A stretch of 64,000 bases of DNA, from the NCBI GenBank assembly GCA_949126835.1, contig OX421500.1, positions 16,374,181 to 16,438,180 on the forward strand, read 5' to 3'. Below, one piece after another: positions 48,970-61,094 of the stretch (its first letter is position 1; each line of letters starts with the position of its first letter). This DNA is from Anisus vortex. Lineage: Eukaryota; Mollusca; Gastropoda; Planorbidae. The notes beneath the pieces were generated by a model. It worked only from the letters and a program-made list of their open reading frames with translations. It did not search any database and was not told the DNA's origin. The translations under genes and the position numbers were made by a program.

Positions 48970-49735
48970 ATAATAATAATATTTGTATAGCACTGCCAAC
49001 AAACAGAATGTAACCTTAGAGCGCATTTAACATACAACTAAGAACACCGATATTTCTCTAGGCCAGGTGACAAAGCTAATTGATGATTTCAAAAAGACAA
49101 ATCAAATAAAAGTAGCATTAACAACCCAAACCCATAAGTAAGACAATAGGGGTCTAAAGCATGTTAAATGTTATGTAAGGTAAATATTGAAATAATGAGT
49201 TTTTAAGCTCTTTTTGAAAGTAACAATAGAACTTGTTCTCCTGAGTTGAATGGGAAGTAGATTCCATACCTTCGGACCGGATACTGAGAAGGCTCTAAGG
49301 CCAACGGTCGTCAGAAAGAAACGGGGCTCTTCCATAAGCGATGAGTTGGCAGAACGAAGTGTTCTTTGCGGGACATATGGTGTAATTAGTTCCTTGAGAT
49401 AGGACGGAATCTCGTTATTAAAACGGCACTGATGGCAAAGTTGCTTCACTTTATATTCAATTCTGGCTTTCACGGGGAGCCAATGGAGCCGACGCAGGAT
49501 AACTGTCATAGAATCACGCCTTGACTTACGCATGACCAGGCGGGCGGCACTGTTTTGAATACGCTGTAATTTGGCGACTTTATCGTCAGTATCCCGATTA
49601 GCAGAGCATTACAGTTACAGTAGTCGAGGCGTGATAGTACAAAGGCAGCGGCAAGTTTCTTTGCTGAGTCAAACGACAAATAATGTCGTATCTGACCAAG
49701 TCGACGCTTCTGTAAATAAAGGCAGTTTTATTTCA
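48970..49735 (-). pseudogene. 5'-truncated CR1/L2-like LINE (family B), RT C-terminus
   Basis: Minus strand at 49533-49171 encodes RLHWLPVKARIEYKVKQL, TPYVPQRTLRSANSSL, GPKVWNLLP and a final FKKSLKTHYF, the conserved C-terminus of many animal LINE ORF2 proteins. Further 5', SRLDYCN and KLQRIQNSAARLVMR lie in different frames, so a frameshift is present. The 3' end is an (ATT)n tail near 48970. Confidence 0.85.
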
Positions 49736-50356
49736 TGATAAATAAATTTACAGTTTTGTCATCGAAAATTGGAATCAGATACTTAAAAATCAGATTTTTT
49801 TTTCAGTTCATAAAACAAACCTGAAAACTGTAGTGACTTATATAAAAGATTCATCTCTACTAAATTCTAAACTTTACATTTATAATATTTCACTTTCAAA
49901 GCATATATACGGTAAAATGATTTTCCAACATGTTTTAAAAAAAAGATAGGCATTACCACGACATTTAAGGAGGGTTGAGGAGAGGGGGTGCAGCCAGTGC
50001 ATTGCTCCAAGACCCATGTAAGTGGCAAAGTTTTTTAAAGGGTTTATTTGATAATCTAAAAAAGGAATTCGGCAAATTAAAAATTCAGAGTATACATCCC
50101 CAGAACATACACAGCTCTGTTTGTACTTTGCAGTGTTTCGAGGATTCAGCAATTAGCACAGATATAATTATTGAATGTAAAACCAAGAGCCTCTATGATA
50201 GGGGGCAATATATTCGAGGAATGTATAATATCTAAGGTTTCAAATATTTTTTTATATGGAAAATAAAAAAAAAACTAAATTTTTATGTTGAATCTAGGGA
50301 GGTGGGAGAGTGAGTGTTTATCCTAAATGATGTATGTAGGTTATAGAAGCCATGTT
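49736..50356. other. Intergenic, nothing recognised
   Basis: An 86-codon open frame on the + strand (49975-50235) has no family I recognise and no splice or start context that makes it convincing. Confidence 0.5.
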
Positions 50357-52845
50357 CCTCCTTGCATACACTAACTTTCAACTCTCTTGAAGAGTTTTTC
50401 CTCCTTGCATACACTAACTTAACTCTCTTGAAGAGTTGTTCCTCCTTGCATACACTAACTTTCAACTCTCTTGAAGAGTTTTTCCTCCTTGCATACACTA
50501 ACTTAACTCTCTTGAAGAGTTGTTCCTCCTTGCATACACTAACTTTCAACTCTCTTGAAGAGTTGTTCCTCCTTGCATACACTAAATTTCAACTCTCTTG
50601 AAGAGTTTTTCCTCCTTGCATACACTAACTTAACTCTCTTGAAGAGTTGTTCCTCCTTGCATACACTAACTTTCAACTCTCTTGAAGAGTTTTTCCTCCT
50701 TGCATACACTAACTTAACTCTCTTGAAGAGTTTTTCCTCCTTGCATACACTAACTTTAAACTCTCTTGAAGAGTTTTTCCTCCTTGCATACACTAACTTT
50801 AAACTCTCTTGAAGAGTTGTTCCTCCTTGCATACACTAACTTTAAACTCTCTTGAAGAGTTTTTCCTCCTTGCATACACTAAATTTAAACTCTCTTGAAG
50901 AGTTTTTCCTCCTTGCATACACTAACTTAACTCTCTTGAAGAGTTGTTCCTCCTTGCATACACTAACTTTCAACTCTCTTGAAGAGTTTTTCCTCCTTGC
51001 ATACACTAACTTAACTCTCTTGAAGAGTTGTTCCTCCTTGCATACACTAACTTTCAACTCTCTTGAAGAGTTGTTCCTCCTTGCATACACTAAATTTCAA
51101 CTCTCTTGAAGAGTTGTTCCTCCTTGCATACACTAACTTTCAACTCCCTTGAAGAGTTTTTCCTCCTTGCATACACTAACTTAACTCTCTTGAAGAGTTT
51201 TTCCTCCTTGCATACACTAACTTTAAACTCTCTTGAAGAGTTTTTCCTCCTTGCATACACTAACTTTAAACTCTCTTGAAGAGTTGTTCCTCCTTGCATA
51301 CACTAACTTTAAACTCTCTTGAAGAGTTTTTCCTCCTTGCATACACTAAATTTAAACTCTCTTGAAGAGTTTTTCCTCCTTGCATACACTAACTTTCAAC
51401 TCTCTTGAAGAGTTGTTCCTCCTTGCATACACTAACTTTAAACTCTCTTGAAGAGTTTTTCCTCCTTGCATACACTAACTTAACTCTCTTGAAGAGTTTT
51501 TCCTCCTTGCATACACTAACTTTCAACTCTCTTGAAGAGTTGTTCCTCCTTGCATACACTAACTTTAAACTTTCTTGAAGAGTTGTTCCTCCTTGCATAC
51601 ACTAACTTTAAACTCTCTTGAAGAGTTTTTCCTCCTTGCATACACTAACTTAACTCTCTTGAAGAGTTTTTCCTCCTTGCATACACTAACTTAACTCTCT
51701 TGAAGAGTTTTTCCTCCTTGCATACACTAACTTTCAACTCTCTTGAAGAGTTTTTCCTCCTTGCATACACTAACTTTCAACTCTCTTGAAGAGTTGTTCC
51801 TCCTTGCATACACTAACTTTCAACTCTCTTGAAGAGTTGTTCCTCCTTGCATACACTAACTTTAAACTCTCTTGAAGAGTTGTTCCTCCTTGCATACACT
51901 AACTTTCAACTCTCTTGAAGAGTTGTTCCTCCTTGCATACACTAACTTTAAACTCTCTTGAAGAGTTTTTCCTCCTTGCATACACTAACTTTAAACTCTC
52001 TTGAAGAGTTTTTCCTCCTTGCATACACTAACTTTAAACTCTCTTGAAGAGTTGTTCCTCCTTGCATACACTAACTTTAAACTTTCTTGAAGAGTTTTTC
52101 CTCCTTGCATACACTAACTTTCAACTTTCTTGAAGAGTTGTTCCTCCTTGCATACACTAACTTTAAACTCTCTTGAAGAGTTGTTCCTCCTTGCATACAC
52201 TAACTTTAAACTTTCTTGAAGAGTTGTTCCTCCTTGCATACACTAACTTTAAACTCTCTTGAAGAGTTTTTCCTCCTTGCATACACTAACTTAACTCTCT
52301 TGAAGAGTTTTTCCTCCTTGCATACACTAACTTCATTCTCTTGAAGAGTTTTTCCTCCTTGCATACACTAACTTTCAACTCTCTTGAAGAGTTTTTCCTC
52401 CTTGCATACACTAACTTAACTCTCTTGAAGAGTTGTTCCTCCTTGCATACACTAACTTTCAACTCTCTTGAAGAGTTTTTCCTCCTTGCATACACTAACT
52501 TAACTCTCTTGAAGAGTTGTTCCTCCTTGCATACACTAACTTTCAACTCTCTTGAAGAGTTGTTCCTCCTTGCATACACTAACTTTCAACTCTCTTGAAG
52601 AGTTTTTCCTCCTTGCATACACTAACTTAACTCTCTTGAAGAGTTTTTCCTCCTTGCATACACTAACTTAACTCTCTTGAAGAGTTTTTCCTCCTTGCAT
52701 ACACTAACTTTCAACTCTCTTGAAGAGTTTTTCCTCCTTGCATACACTAACTTTCAACTCTCTTGAAGAGTTTTTCCTCCTTGCATACACTAACTTTCAA
52801 CTTTCTTGAAGAGTTGTTCCTCCTTGCATACACTAACTTTCAACT
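50357..52845. repeat. Satellite-like array of 43- and 41-bp units, about 59 copies
   Basis: Units are CTCCTTGCATACACTAACTT then (TC or AA variants) AACTCTCTTGAAGAGTT and TTTTC or GTTC. Each unit has the dyad AACTCT-CTTGA-AGAGTT. Alternating 43+41 bp equals 28 codons, which explains long open frames on both strands. Units are near-identical along 2.5 kb. Confidence 0.95.
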
Positions 52846-53173
52846 AACAGCAACAAACAATGACAACTGCATGTAGCGCTAATTACAGTTAACAAACAAT
52901 ATTAAATCCCATGTGACAAACAGGTACATCAACACATTCAAACATAGTATTAGTCATATGTATCAATACTTAAGAAATAATAATAGATACAAAAGATCTA
53001 TAGGTTATAATGAATAGGTATTGGGAGACAATGACAGCCTTGAGATTTTGATAAAAACCAAATTTCAGAACATTTAAAGAGGAATACGCCAAGGATGCGT
53101 TTTTTTTTCACCGGACCTGTTTTCCTTGTATAGTGAGTTAGTTATAGGTTCAATAAAAGAAACATAAAGATAA

Positions 53174-53402
53174 AAACACTTTCCTTGTCCCTTATGCGAA
53201 AACAAATGCATATAAGTACTCTTTCTTCCCGAGGGTCTTCGGGCATGGAATGGGTTGTCTGAACAAACCAGAAAAACCAGTAACTTAACATCATTTAAAA
53301 CATTATTAAAAATGCAAGACTAGACTCGGACCACAGATGAGCGTAGGACGCAATAATCTTATTTATAGAAGGAGCGTCTGTAATGTAGGCTATAAGATGA
53401 GG
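53174..53402 (+). mobile_element. LINE family A 3' end inserted in the RTE-like LINE
   Basis: Sense strand reads AWNGLSEQTRKTSNLTSF then KTLLKMQD and a TAG, followed by a 3' UTR. It interrupts the RTE-like frame between SLYSEL and the YVAD region. Best copy of the family in the window. Confidence 0.8.
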
Positions 53403-54194
53403 TAAAGAACTTCCCGGCATTAAAATAGGCGTACACAACATAAACAATCTGAGGTATGTAGCTGATACTGTCCTGTTGGCAGAAAATGAGATTGACTTGC
53501 AAAGATTGTTAGACCTGGTAGTAAAAGAAAGTGAAAATAAGGGCTTAAATCTAAATATAAAAAAAAAACTTTAACTACGGTTATATCAAAGTAGGCCACC
53601 ATCCCTGTATGCAAAATAAAAAAAAAACAATGAATTAAAGCAATTAAATTCAAATATTTGTGGACGCTTATTACATCAGATGTGGGGCTGTGAGACAGAA
53701 ATCCAATCTAGAATCGGCCAAACTAAGAGTCCTTCATGAAATTGAAAAACATATTAACAAACAAATCAGAAGGGATAGAGACAAAAAAAAAGTATTAAAG
53801 TGCTACATAGAACCAATTTTATTATATGGCTGCGAGCATGGAAAATGAACAAAAAATAAACTGCATATTTGGAAAGTGCAGATGTGGTTTTATAGAAGAA
53901 TGCAACGAGTGGCGTAGAGAGAGAAAACCTCTAATGTGAAGGTGCTCAAAATATCAAATGCAAACAGAGAATTGATTGTTAAGTCCATGAAGAAGAAATC
54001 AACGTTAACAGGCCACATAATCAGAAAAGACAAAAGTCGAAAACATAATAACTGGAAAGCTGGAGAGAAAGATATGCAGAGGAAGATAGAAAAGGAAGAT
54101 ATTCGATAATTAGATGATATAAAGGAATGTCGTGGCATTGCAAAAACAACAGAAATGCTAGAGTTTGCCAGAAGAAAAGATACCAGAAAATATA

Positions 54195-54368
54195 ATGCGT
54201 CATTTATTTTTATTTGTCCTATGTTTGTAAAGTTGTAAACCATCAATTAGTTTTATATTTCTTAGGCTAGAGATTGTAGCCGTGTTCTTAGTTGTATGTT
54301 AGATGCGCTCTGAGCTTACATTAAGTTTGTTGGCAGCGATATACAAATAAATATTATTATTATTATTA
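54195..54368 (+). mobile_element. LINE family B 3' end inserted in the RTE-like LINE
   Basis: Matches the reverse complement of 48970-49120 (CGTGTTCTTAGTTGTATGTT, AGATGCGCTC, TTTGTTGGCAG) with an (ATT)n tail. It separates FARRKDTRK from WNRGMT of the host LINE. Confidence 0.8.
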
Positions 54369-54434
54369 CATGGAATCGTGGAATGACATGATCGCTTACG
54401 CCAACCGGTATGGCACCTTATGATGATGATGATC

Positions 54435-55538
54435 AATCTGAGGTGACTAGAGATTTATATATTTAGATAAATCTAGATGTGTGTTAGACACACAGACAGG
54501 TTGATAGATCAATTATCGACTAACATTTTTCTCTCTCTCTCTCTCTCTCTCTCTTACTCTCTCTTTCTCTCTCTCTCGGATCTCTCTCTCTTTTTATGTA
54601 GAATAATATAGATAAATCAAATGGTTTCAATACATGTTAAAAATAAGGTAAATTATTTTTCTTAGTTTTCTCGTTGTTTTTTCCCCTAACTAAATACTTG
54701 TATTGAAATTCCTAAACTCTTTCATAAAATCAACAAAATAGTTGGCCTAATCAAAATAACAACCCTATTTTTTAAATGTCAGCTCACTATAATCCGACAG
54801 ACCATACGTTTGAACTAAGATCTACCAAAGACTTTAAAAAAATTAAATGCTTACTCAGAATGAAATCTTACTCTTCTATTACTAACCTAGATCTATGGAT
54901 CTCTTTGAAATGTACGGATCGGCCGTTACAAATACTTAATTCACACTTTCCTTCCCTCGCGACCCCCCCCCCCCCCACCCCGACCTATTCTTCGTGACAA
55001 ACCAGAGTCTTAAGCCCTACCGTCCTAATGATATGATTTCTTGGAAACTCTTTCTTTGAAACAGGTATAGATCTAGGCTTCGATAGCAGCTAGCTAAGGA
55101 AACAAATAAAGTGGACCGTTGTTTGTTTGTATAGCGGTAAAAATTTTACCCATAGTTCACTCGGTCCGTCTATAATTATAACATTTGACATTGTCGATGA
55201 CTTTTAACTTTTACATATATTAATCTATGTATGTGTGTGTACCACATAAAAATATTTGATGTAACTAGAACATTAAACTAAAAGCTCCCTTTAGTAGAGA
55301 ACGCATCTTCAATATTGAACCTCATCAACTAAAGGAAATATTCACTCACTCTAAAATTGTCAGAGCTGATCTTGTTAACTTTGTCGGATAGCCTTCAGTT
55401 TTAAATTTATATCAAGGATCATAACAGTTTTTTTGACACAAGGCCTGAAATGCATTGAGGTCCTCAATAATTAATTTTCATCTCCACAAATGTTTATAAA
55501 AGATGATGTTGCACGATGGTACAGTTTCTCTCTCATTC
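54435..55538. other. Intergenic with simple repeats
   Basis: Holds a (CT)n tract at about 54532-54592 and a poly-C run at about 54963-54976. Nothing else recognised. Confidence 0.6.
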
Positions 55539-55604
55539 GATTAGCCCAGGGGTCTCCAAACTGCGGCCCGCGGCGGCCCGCAAAGCCATCTCATGCGGCC
55601 CGCG

Positions 55605-57521
55605 CAGGGCCGGATTTAGATGAAAAGAGACCCTAGGCTATTCCACTTATGAGGCCCTTTTACCTCCAACTTTTTGGGTTGTAAACTACATGAGAGATAA
55701 TAAAATACATCATAACTATGATATATATCAATATGTAAAATAAAACATGTTGCAATTGGTACTATTATAAAAAAAAATGTGGCACGGATAGTAAAAAAAA
55801 AAGTCGAGAACAATTAGGCCTATTTGGACATTTATTATCAGACTATGGAGCCAATGATGATATAGTACTTGTAACAATAACTAATCAAACATAACACACA
55901 ACATTTACAAAGATACGAAATTCAAATAATGAAAATCTTTGTCTACGAAAATGAAATACGCAATAACAATTATCATGTTTTCTATCAAATAAAATTAGCC
56001 TAAATATATTCAATACATTGAAGATCAAAGTAAATTCAATTCAGATAAATTTATTTCATAATAATTCGCATTTAAAGTTAAAGTATGAATTATTATTAAT
56101 TTTAAGTCTTAAACTAATCCAAAAATGGAACTTTATTTAAAAAAAATCCAAATCAATGAAAATATCAAATTGTAGGCATATTAAATTTTATGTTATTAGT
56201 TATTTTATTTAAGAACTGATTCAATCCAAGTAGGCCTATACATTTAAAAGGAAATAGTAGATTAGAATAATTTTCTTTCTAAAATTTTTCACACAGAATC
56301 CTTCAATAAGTACTTCAAAATCTATTTTTCTGAAGGTCTGATTTTCGATGCACAAAATACTTAATACAACCTCGTCTGTGATTCTTAATTGATTTTTTAT
56401 ATTTTTAAGTCTTGAAATTGACCTTTCTCAAGTACAATTAGTGACTATTAAACTGAGAAACAGCCATAAGATTGATTCCACATTGGGGAAGGCCACTTGA
56501 ATATTTTCTTTGAATATTATTTGATAGGCTACAAGTCTGTATGCGACAATGTGGAATTTTTTGAAGGCGTATGACTTCTATAAGTTTGTCTTAAATTAAA
56601 ATTTGTGTGGAAATGAAATAGTTCTTCAGTAAGATTTTGGTTGACATCTTCTTGGTATTCTTGCATTAACAGCTCAACACCTCTTTGAAGTTCTACCTTT
56701 GATAATGTAAGATCGGCAAGAAAGGAAAATATTTTCAATACATCATAATAAACAGAAGGTCTTCTTCCGAAATTCGATTCAAATGCATCTAATAAAGGAA
56801 TGAATGATTTAATCCTACATTTATCTCTTGAAGAGAGTTTGTATTAAGACATCACCAGGGTCAGATGAATTTTCGTAATTAATTCCTTTTCCTTTTACTT
56901 CTTATTATCCTTCTGGCAGTTCTATATTCAGTATTTGGCAACGTATTTTTTGCTCGTTGCTCAAGTGCATCAAAATGTTCCCTAATTTTACGTAACATAT
57001 CCAAAAGGGACCTGTATCAAACTGCACAACTTCTAAGTAAAATATTACGGTTTTGAAGAATTTTATTTACTCTTGAAAATGTCTCAGTATTCGATTCCAG
57101 ACATAGTGCATAAACACGAATTTAAATTCTTCCATCTTATAAAAAAGATTATTGGCCCTCAATCTAGCATCACCCTTTGTATTATTATCTGAATGTAAAT
57201 GATTGAGTGCATGGGTGATATTATTGTAATTTACTAAAATAGATTATGTAGCTTTTGAGTGTGCCTCCCACCTATTGTCTGATAAATATTTAGGCACTTT
57301 AGAATGAGGTTTCATATATGATTTCAGATATTTCATACCTTTATTGAACTTCTTTTCTCCTTATTTTCGGTCGCGTGTTTTAGTGTTCACTGTTTTTAGA
57401 ATAGTGTAATTTGAATTTTGCTAACAATTTGAATGTAGACCCCTCTTGATCTTGAGGCCCCTCTTGATATTGAGGCCCTAGGCTGAAGCCTTGATAGCCT
57501 ATATAGGAAAATCCGGCTCTG
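55605..57521 (-). mobile_element. Inner hAT transposon nested in the outer hAT (defective)
   Basis: Termini CAGGGCCGGATTT and AAATCCGGCTCTG with a perfect 8-bp duplication GGCCCGCG (55597-55604 and 57522-57529). The minus strand carries decayed transposase: YQEDVNQNLTEELFHF near 56650, and ERSISRLKNIKNQLR near 56400, matching the ERSFSKLKLIK-type hAT dimerisation region. Stops are present. Confidence 0.9.
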
Positions 57522-58139
57522 GGCCCGCGGAGACTTTTCACCTACGAAAAAAAATTACGGAAATGTATCTAGCCGGCGCCTACATAGACGTTATGTTTTT
57601 ACCGAATAAAAATAGAGGCGCGCAGTAGTGCGTTATGTTTTTTTACGAATAACTACATTGTAAAAACCTTATTCGCTGCCTACTTTTTCAACTTCCGTCC
57701 ACATTCAATGAGATGATATAGCGCCATCTAGTGGCGGAGTATGGCACTGTTACTGGACATGATATAAACTTATTCAATAACATTTGCTGATTATAACTTG
57801 GACTGGACTAACCTCAGTTGCCTGTCTGATTCATGTGGTGAAGATGGTGAAGATGGTGATCTTATAATAGACAGTTCAGAGACATGTTGAAAGATAAAGA
57901 CACAGAATCGCAAGCTTCACCATATTACACATCACTTAGATCTCTAAGTTCAGAGTAGAGTATTTAAGTTTAAGAAAGGAATCATGTGATTTCCTGGAAA
58001 CTAATGGCAAGCCACAGCCATTACTGTCTGATGAAGAATGGGTGTGAAAATTAGTCTTCACTAGTAATTTACATTTTCTGAGCCTGAAACTACACATATA
58101 CCTAAGGACCTTTAGATCTCAACTTGTATTGTTTTCGGA

Positions 58140-58509
58140 ACATGTACAGGCCAACAACTTGACGCACTTTCAGCAGTGCAAGCAACAGCTGAGTTCCCCA
58201 CGTCATTTTTGCATGCGAGATCAGGAGCGGTTTTCTGAATAGGATTCAAAGGCAGAAGAAGTGAGACTGTTTCAAAACCCATTTGAAACAGATGTGTCCA
58301 GTTGCCCAGATAAACTGCAGTTGGAGGTCATTGAGTTGCAAGCAAATGATCTCCTTAGGGACAAGTTCAAAGAAGGACAGGTGGGTTTTTACCAATTTTC
58401 GGCTCAATGTCAATTTCCTAATGTCAAAACGTTTGCATCAATGTACCTTTTAATTTTTGGAACAACATACCTACATGAGGAACAATTTGAGAGCAAACTT
58501 GTCCGATGA
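58140..58509 (+). pseudogene. hAT transposase C-terminal remnant of the outer element
   Basis: Reads RLFQNPFETDVSSCPDKLQL, then ELQANDLLRDKF and FGTTYLHEEQF, the dimerisation region of BED-type hAT transposases like those related to ZBED5 and GTF2IRD2. A stop lies just upstream (after RFSE), so it is not functional. Confidence 0.8.
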
Positions 58510-58805
58510 TAATCTCAGGTCACTGTTGATGTCTGTTTTTTTTTTTTGGCATCCAGGAAACAATGTATCTACATTTCCACTAATACAGGTGTTCATGTGT
58601 AGTGTAACAATTTATCATTAAATATTAACCGAATAAAATAATATTAAATATTAACTGAATAAAATAATATTAAATATATAATTAAAAACATCCATGTTTT
58701 GATTATTTTTTATTCGGACTTCGAGTGTGTAGGCAGCCCCCGAACTGCTGTTTGATAGTTAATGCGGCCCTCGGGCTGAAAAGTTTGGAGACCCCTGGAT
58801 TAGCC

Positions 58806-59244
58806 TATTAATTTGTTATACTAGCATGAGCAAAAACGATGTATCACGTATAGATTTTGATCTTGATCTTCAATACATGTAAAACAATTCAGCTTGTCTT
58901 AACCCCATTGTTGTTGAATGTGATGTGGATCTACACTTAGTTAAAAAAAGGGATAAACACACTTTCTTATTCCACACGCAAGAACAAACATAAATATTAT
59001 GTTCTTTTCATATGCGCCATTGACAACAACCAATTTATGCTATGAAAAATTGCGGTTTTGTGCCCATGTCTTGATGTCATAAGCACGTGTTTGTTTTGCT
59101 AAAGGTTTTTTTTCCAAATTAAAGATTTATAAAAAAAATAAGCAAATAATACGCTCACACATATCCTAAGTTGTGCACCCATTTAAAGTAAGATAAAAAG
59201 ATAAACACACACTGAGATTTTATGGGCAGCAGATAGCATATCTT
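58806..59244. other. Intergenic, nothing recognised
   Basis: AT-rich, no coding signal that I can support. Confidence 0.6.
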
Positions 59245-60070
59245 ACTCATTATTAGCTCCATAGTCTCAAAAGACGATTAGATTTGCGCCCTTGTGAGTT
59301 AGCCAGCTTTGCATCATTAGTCGTGTCTGTGGAAACCTATCATTGAGAGACAGGCTCTGTGGCATCTCTAGCACTTGAAGGCGGGTCCGTTGGAGTTGGT
59401 CAGGGACAGCCTATTTTCTCTACTTTTCTTCGCTGCTCTTTTAGCCTCCACAATGAGGCATTTAAATTAGTGTGTAGGGTGTTTCTCCAACTACTTATGT
59501 TCTGAGCTAGGTTCTTCCAGTTTCCGACCTCTACATCTAGCTTTTAGGTCGTGCTTGCAGACGTCTTTGAGCCTATGGACGGCCAGTATCTCTTTTGCCT
59601 TCAGCGAGCTTAGCACATAGTAGGTCTTTTGGGATTCGCTCATCCTCTATCTTGGAGACATGACCAAGTCATCTGAGACGTCGTAGGCGAAGGAGAGAGG
59701 CCATGCTAGGCATGTTTATGTAAGACCTCATTGTTTGTTATGCGGTCCTTCCAACAGATCCCAAGTACCCGTCTGAGGCAGCACATGCGGAAAGAAGAGA
59801 GTTTCGCGGCAACTTTCGCTGGATGCAGGAGAGTGCCGATCACACATGCGCGATACACAGCTATAATTTTGGTTTAATGGTAAGCAGATTGTTGTCCCAT
59901 ACTCTTTGCATTACGCCGTTAAGCTGATAAAGTTGCGGGTGCCTTGCTGATATCTGTGACTCAACTATTGACAACCGCTCAAGATAGGCAAAAGTGTAGA
60001 AAGTTGACTGCTGAGGTGTCCATTCGCTCCCCTAAACAACCACAACGGTCAAGGGTCTGATGATGATGAT
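59245..60070 (-). pseudogene. Decayed LINE, RT C-terminal region with Cys-His finger
   Basis: Minus-strand fragments in order: AVYRACVIGTLLHP, FRMCCLRRVLGICW, then LGHVSKIEDERIPKDLL, and finally a PAFKC-x-RCHRACLSMIGF finger close to 59390-59320. This is the C-terminal order of a common animal LINE ORF2. Multiple stops and frameshifts. A (GAT)n stretch at about 60057 may mark another insertion. Confidence 0.78.
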
Positions 60071-60215
60071 ATCATGGAAATAGTATGCATAAACATCTTA
60101 GTACGAAATCAAAAGTTTTTTGATGCATTATATTTAGGATATTGAAGTACTATCATCAACATATATAATTACCGTGAGTTTGTTTATATGTTTGTTTATA
60201 TATTTATATATATAT

Positions 60216-60814
60216 TGTTACGAGTAGATTTATTTCCATATTATATTGGTTTTGTTATTATTAACTAAAGTTAAAATAAAATAATCTTAAACCCGAAATG
60301 TTTCCGTGTTAGGAATAAAACATGCATATGTCTAGACACTACGTCATAGCGATAAAATACGTCATATGCACGAGGGTGGAATACCGTTTAGTTTAGTTCT
60401 AGTTTGGGCGCTAATGTGTGAGGACTGTTTTTGACCACTTTCTTAAAGATAGGATTACAGCTTAACTCATTATAGAAGAATCTCAACTGATTAAGTTTCA
60501 TTATATAATACTGGTACATGTATTCTGTGGTATTGTTATATTTTATCATCTCAACTTGTTGGAATAAAATTGTGTTCAATTTCAAACAGGATTGTGGATT
60601 TCCTATATATTAAGGTACAGTTTATCGAAATCACTTTATACACAAAAGATTCATATCGCGACGAGTCAAATAAACATCAAATCTAATTCAATAACATCAA
60701 TATAAATTCTTATACAACCTTGTGAGATCCAAGATGGATATGAATCAAAATAATATATAATAATACATTACTAAAAATATCATCTAACGTCAGTAGCTGA
60801 TTTCGCACGTGACA
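60216..60814 (+). mobile_element. 5' LTR of the Gmr1-like retrotransposon
   Basis: Begins TGTTACG and ends CGTGACA, imperfect inverted termini, 599 bp. A primer-site candidate starts six bases later. The 3' LTR lies beyond the window, so the boundaries cannot be checked by LTR comparison. Confidence 0.72.
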
Positions 60815-60820
60815 AAAGAT

Positions 60821-60838
60821 TGGGGGCTCAAGTCCTGG
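60821..60838 (+). promoter_or_regulatory. Primer binding site candidate, tRNA-Pro-like
   Basis: TGGGGGCTC followed by AAGTCCTGG. TGG complements the tRNA CCA end, and TGGGGGCTC equals the start of known tRNA-Pro primer sites; the remainder fits if two extra bases are allowed. Confidence 0.6.
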
Positions 60839-61094
60839 ATCTAAAGTTTGTATGTATAAGAAATTAAGAATATACAACTGTTTTAGTGAAAACGATTTAC
60901 AACAAATATTTATTCAAATTCTGTCTACGTGGGAGGCACTGTCTGTGTTCGGACATACTGTTTTCAGCTTTGTACACAACCATCCTTAAAATTTATCTTC
61001 TACAAATTAACAGTGGTGTAAAAATATTTTAAAGGACTTTATAAAAGGTAAAGTTGAAATTTTTTATCTTCTATTTACGTCATTAATATAAAAC

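Larger units (their letters stand above)
53040..54434 (+). pseudogene. Decayed RTE-like LINE reverse transcriptase, split by two insertions
   Basis: Segments in order: RGIRQGC then SPDLFSLYSEL (about 53079); after an insertion, INNLRYVADTVLLAENE (about 53440); KCYIEPILLYGCE (about 53800); STLTGHIIRKDK (about 54000); and FARRKDTRK resuming as WNRGMT after a second insertion, ending in a (GAT)n tail at 54420. YVAD replaces the catalytic YADD, and stops and frameshifts are present. Confidence 0.85.
55547..58797 (+). mobile_element. Outer hAT transposon (defective)
   Basis: Termini CAGGGGTCTCCAAACT and AGTTTGGAGACCCCTG are inverted repeats, flanked by a perfect 8-bp duplication GATTAGCC (55539-55546 and 58798-58805), the hAT hallmark. 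After removing the nested element about 1.3 kb remains, including the transposase C-terminus at 58140-58509. Confidence 0.92.

Noticed and set aside
49975..50235. 86-residue open frame
   Set aside because: No recognised family, no supporting splice or start context, and a repeat-rich setting.
50283..52598. Overlapping open frames on both strands in the 2.5-kb array, and a CRISPR-like look
   Set aside because: There are no unique spacers, and the genome is eukaryotic. The frames follow from 84-bp unit pairs.
53890..54246. 118-residue minus-strand frame
   Set aside because: Antisense of the decayed RTE-like LINE.
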